DNA from: Candidatus Caldarchaeum sp.
GTDB taxonomy: Archaea > Thermoproteota > Nitrososphaeria_A > Caldarchaeales > Caldarchaeaceae
Assembly (NCBI GenBank): GCA_025054515.1
Contig: JANWZT010000003.1
Coordinates: 1-35,321 of the forward strand
Direction: 5' to 3'
DNA length: 35,321 nt
In this document: positions 34,022-35,321 of the stretch, in pieces
How positions within the stretch are numbered: position 1 is the first letter of the stretch
Layout of the letters: the number at the start of each line of letters is the position of its first letter
Position numbers and translations under genes: made by a program
Notes under the pieces: model-generated
What the model saw: the letters and a program-made list of their open reading frames with translations, nothing else
What the model was told of the DNA's origin: nothing
The model's database searches: none

Positions 34022-34513
34022 ATGTCAAGCGTCAAAATAGAGGTTGTGGAGGTGAAGATTCCGGAAGGATGCAACGTTGTTTTCGGCATCTCTCATTTCA
34101 TCAAAACCGTTGAAGATGTTTACGAAGCGGTTGTGAACACGGTTCCCGGAGCCAAGTTCGGGCTGGCTTTCATGGAAGCCAGCGGCGAATGCCTCGTCCG
34201 CCACGAAGGAACCGACCCCGACCTACGAAAACACGCCGCCGAAACCATGCTCAAAATCGGAGCCGGCCACACCTTCATCCTCTTCATCAAAGGATTCTAC
34301 CCCATCAACATCATGCAAAGGCTCAAAGACGTGCCCGAAGTCTGCACAATACTCGCCGCAACAGCCAACCCACTTCAGATAATCATAGCAGAAACGGAGC
34401 AAGGCCGCGGAGTTCTCGGCGTCGTCGACGGCCACAAACCAAAGGGAATCGAAGACGAAAAACACATCGAAACACGGAAACAATTCCTCAGAAAAATCGG
34501 ATACAAACTATAG
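34022..34513 (+). CDS. Adenosine-specific kinase family protein (COG1839)
   Basis: 163 residues, the full length of this mainly archaeal family. Recognised by KIPEGCNVVFGISHFIKTVEDVYE, AKFGLAFMEASG, the glycine-rich GAGHTFILFI, YPINIMQRLKDVPEVCTILAATANPLQ and GRGVLGVVDG. Members bind adenosine or AMP-type nucleotides; the family name comes from structural and limited biochemical work, so the reaction should be treated as provisional. ATG at 34022. Confidence 0.88.
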   Translation: MSSVKIEVVEVKIPEGCNVVFGISHFIKTVEDVYEAVVNTVPGAKFGLAFMEASGECLVRHEGTDPDLRKHAAETMLKIGAGHTFILFIKGFYPINIMQRLKDVPEVCTILAATANPLQIIIAETEQGRGVLGVVDGHKPKGIEDEKHIETRKQFLRKIGYKL

Positions 34514-34526
34514 CCCTACGAGTAGT

Positions 34527-35321
34527 TCACAATCCCCTGAATACTTCAGCGTACAACCGCGCAATTCTTTTGACGTCAAAATCTCTAGCCCGTTTCAACC
34601 CTCTATCCCTATAAATTCTCAGAATCGATTCATCGTTCAATACTCGGACGATTTCATCAGCCCATATCTCCTCTTGCCACGTTAAGGGAGAATCCGGTCC
34701 ATGCATCTTGCCGTCAAAAACAGGCATCAAAATTCCATATTCACCGTACTCTGGCTTAAAGAGATGTTTTGGTCTTTGGGAGGAAGGTGCGAGTATTTCG
34801 CGGGGTCCGCTTATGCAATCACTTGACATGACAGGTAGACCACACGATAGGGCCTCCAGAACGACATTTGGGAGATCTTCAAAAAGAGACGGAAGACAGA
34901 AAAGACGACTTCTGGACATGTATTTGAAGGGGTTCGGTCGCCATCCAAGAAAAAAAACCTTGTTTTGAAGTTCTAGTCGCGAAGCGAGTCCCACCAGATA
35001 CATCGCAAACGGACCATCGCCTACCAATACAAGCCTTGATTCTGGAATTTGCTGATTTACTTTCTTGAATATCCGGATCAGATGCCAATGCCCCTTCGAA
35101 CGGTGAAGGCGTCCCACACTAAGTATGACTGGCAAATTTTCCGAAAATAGTTGAGAATCACGGCTGTCGAGCGGTTCTTCCGCCATGACGGACACTTTTT
35201 CTACGTCAACAGGATTCCGAATAACCACGACCTTACTTGGCGGAATCTTCCATCTATTTGTTAGGGCTTGTTTAATCTCCACGCTCGGGGTGATAACCCG
35301 CTTAGAAATTCCAATGGCAAG
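34527..35321 (-). CDS. Glycosyltransferase family 4 (group 1), 5' end outside window
   Basis: The frame is open to the window edge, so only about 264 C-terminal residues are visible. The Rossmann-like donor-binding domain is clear: VILSVGRLHRSKGHWHLIRIF, SRLVLVGDGP, VFFLGWRPN, and LPSLFEDLPNVVLEALSCGLPVMSSD, which contains the E-x7-E motif contacting the nucleotide-sugar. The start of the visible part (RVITPSVEIKQAL) is the interdomain linker. It would add sugars to surface glycans or lipids. Codon and base use are more AT-rich than in the rest of the window, hinting at a different origin. Confidence 0.88.
   Translation of the reverse strand, partial: LAIGISKRVITPSVEIKQALTNRWKIPPSKVVVIRNPVDVEKVSVMAEEPLDSRDSQLFSENLPVILSVGRLHRSKGHWHLIRIFKKVNQQIPESRLVLVGDGPFAMYLVGLASRLELQNKVFFLGWRPNPFKYMSRSRLFCLPSLFEDLPNVVLEALSCGLPVMSSDCISGPREILAPSSQRPKHLFKPEYGEYGILMPVFDGKMHGPDSPLTWQEEIWADEIVRVLNDESILRIYRDRGLKRARDFDVKRIARLYAEVFRGL

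Noticed and set aside
1-35321. tRNA, rRNA, CRISPR arrays or transposases
   Set aside because: No tRNA-like T-loop with matching acceptor stems, no regularly spaced repeats, and no transposase motifs or terminal inverted repeats were seen in any intergenic space.

Overview
This is a gene-dense archaeal chromosome segment of moderately high GC with no rRNA, tRNA, CRISPR array or recognisable insertion sequence. The archaeal assignment rests on the GatD/GatE Glu-tRNA(Gln) amidotransferase pair, an aRF1 release factor with NIKS and GGQ motifs, an archaeal-type UMP kinase, a COG1839 adenosine-specific kinase, a NurA nuclease with a HerA-like ATPase, and TATA boxes centred 25-30 nt before many start codons (leaderless mRNAs). 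A single FtsZ behind a tiny ribbon-helix-helix gene, plus the overall gene mix, suggest a thermophilic Thermoproteota-type lineage such as Caldiarchaeum/'Aigarchaeota'. That placement is inference.

Layout. 1-844: 3' part of a HerA-like ATPase. 867-11581: a peptide-type ABC transporter spread over both strands (two permeases, two ATPases, one very large binding protein), mixed with three surface proteins: a coiled-coil protein, a BNR/sialidase-like protein and a PPC-domain protein. The binding protein carries its family motifs in circularly permuted order. 11617-13814: NurA nuclease overlapping a CaCA-type cation exchanger. 13811-17054 (minus): GatD-GatE. 17095-20788 (minus): a winged-helix regulator, UMP kinase and a P2A calcium-type ATPase. 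20962-25052: aRF1, an unknown small protein, a HAD phosphatase and MetRS, whose coding frame has no ordinary start codon. 25293-25711: a frameshifted DUF2283 gene and a convergent AbrB-like gene. 25865-30161: a rearranged glutamate synthase (FMN domain, a degenerate FMN-domain paralogue, and a GATase-II/GXGXG fusion). 30166-31951: Toprim protein (minus), then the RHH-ftsZ operon with nested inverted repeats at its promoter. 32109-34513: nitroreductase, polyprenyl diphosphate synthase and adenosine-specific kinase. 34527-35321 (minus): the C-terminal part of a glycosyltransferase in more AT-rich DNA.

How the genes fit together. The left third looks like a peptide or glycopeptide scavenging surface: membrane-tethered binding and sialidase-like proteins feed the permease/ATPase set. 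This block lies between herA-like and nurA genes that are often neighbours in archaea. The rest is housekeeping: tRNA charging and amidation, translation termination, pyrimidine synthesis, ammonia assimilation, cell division and isoprenoid lipid synthesis. Compact junctions are common: TTG starts overlapping TGA stops (TTGA), and convergent stops overlapping as TTAG. No gene-free stretch exceeds 300 bases. The longest, 25053-25292, holds only the DUF2283 promoter and a weak open frame.
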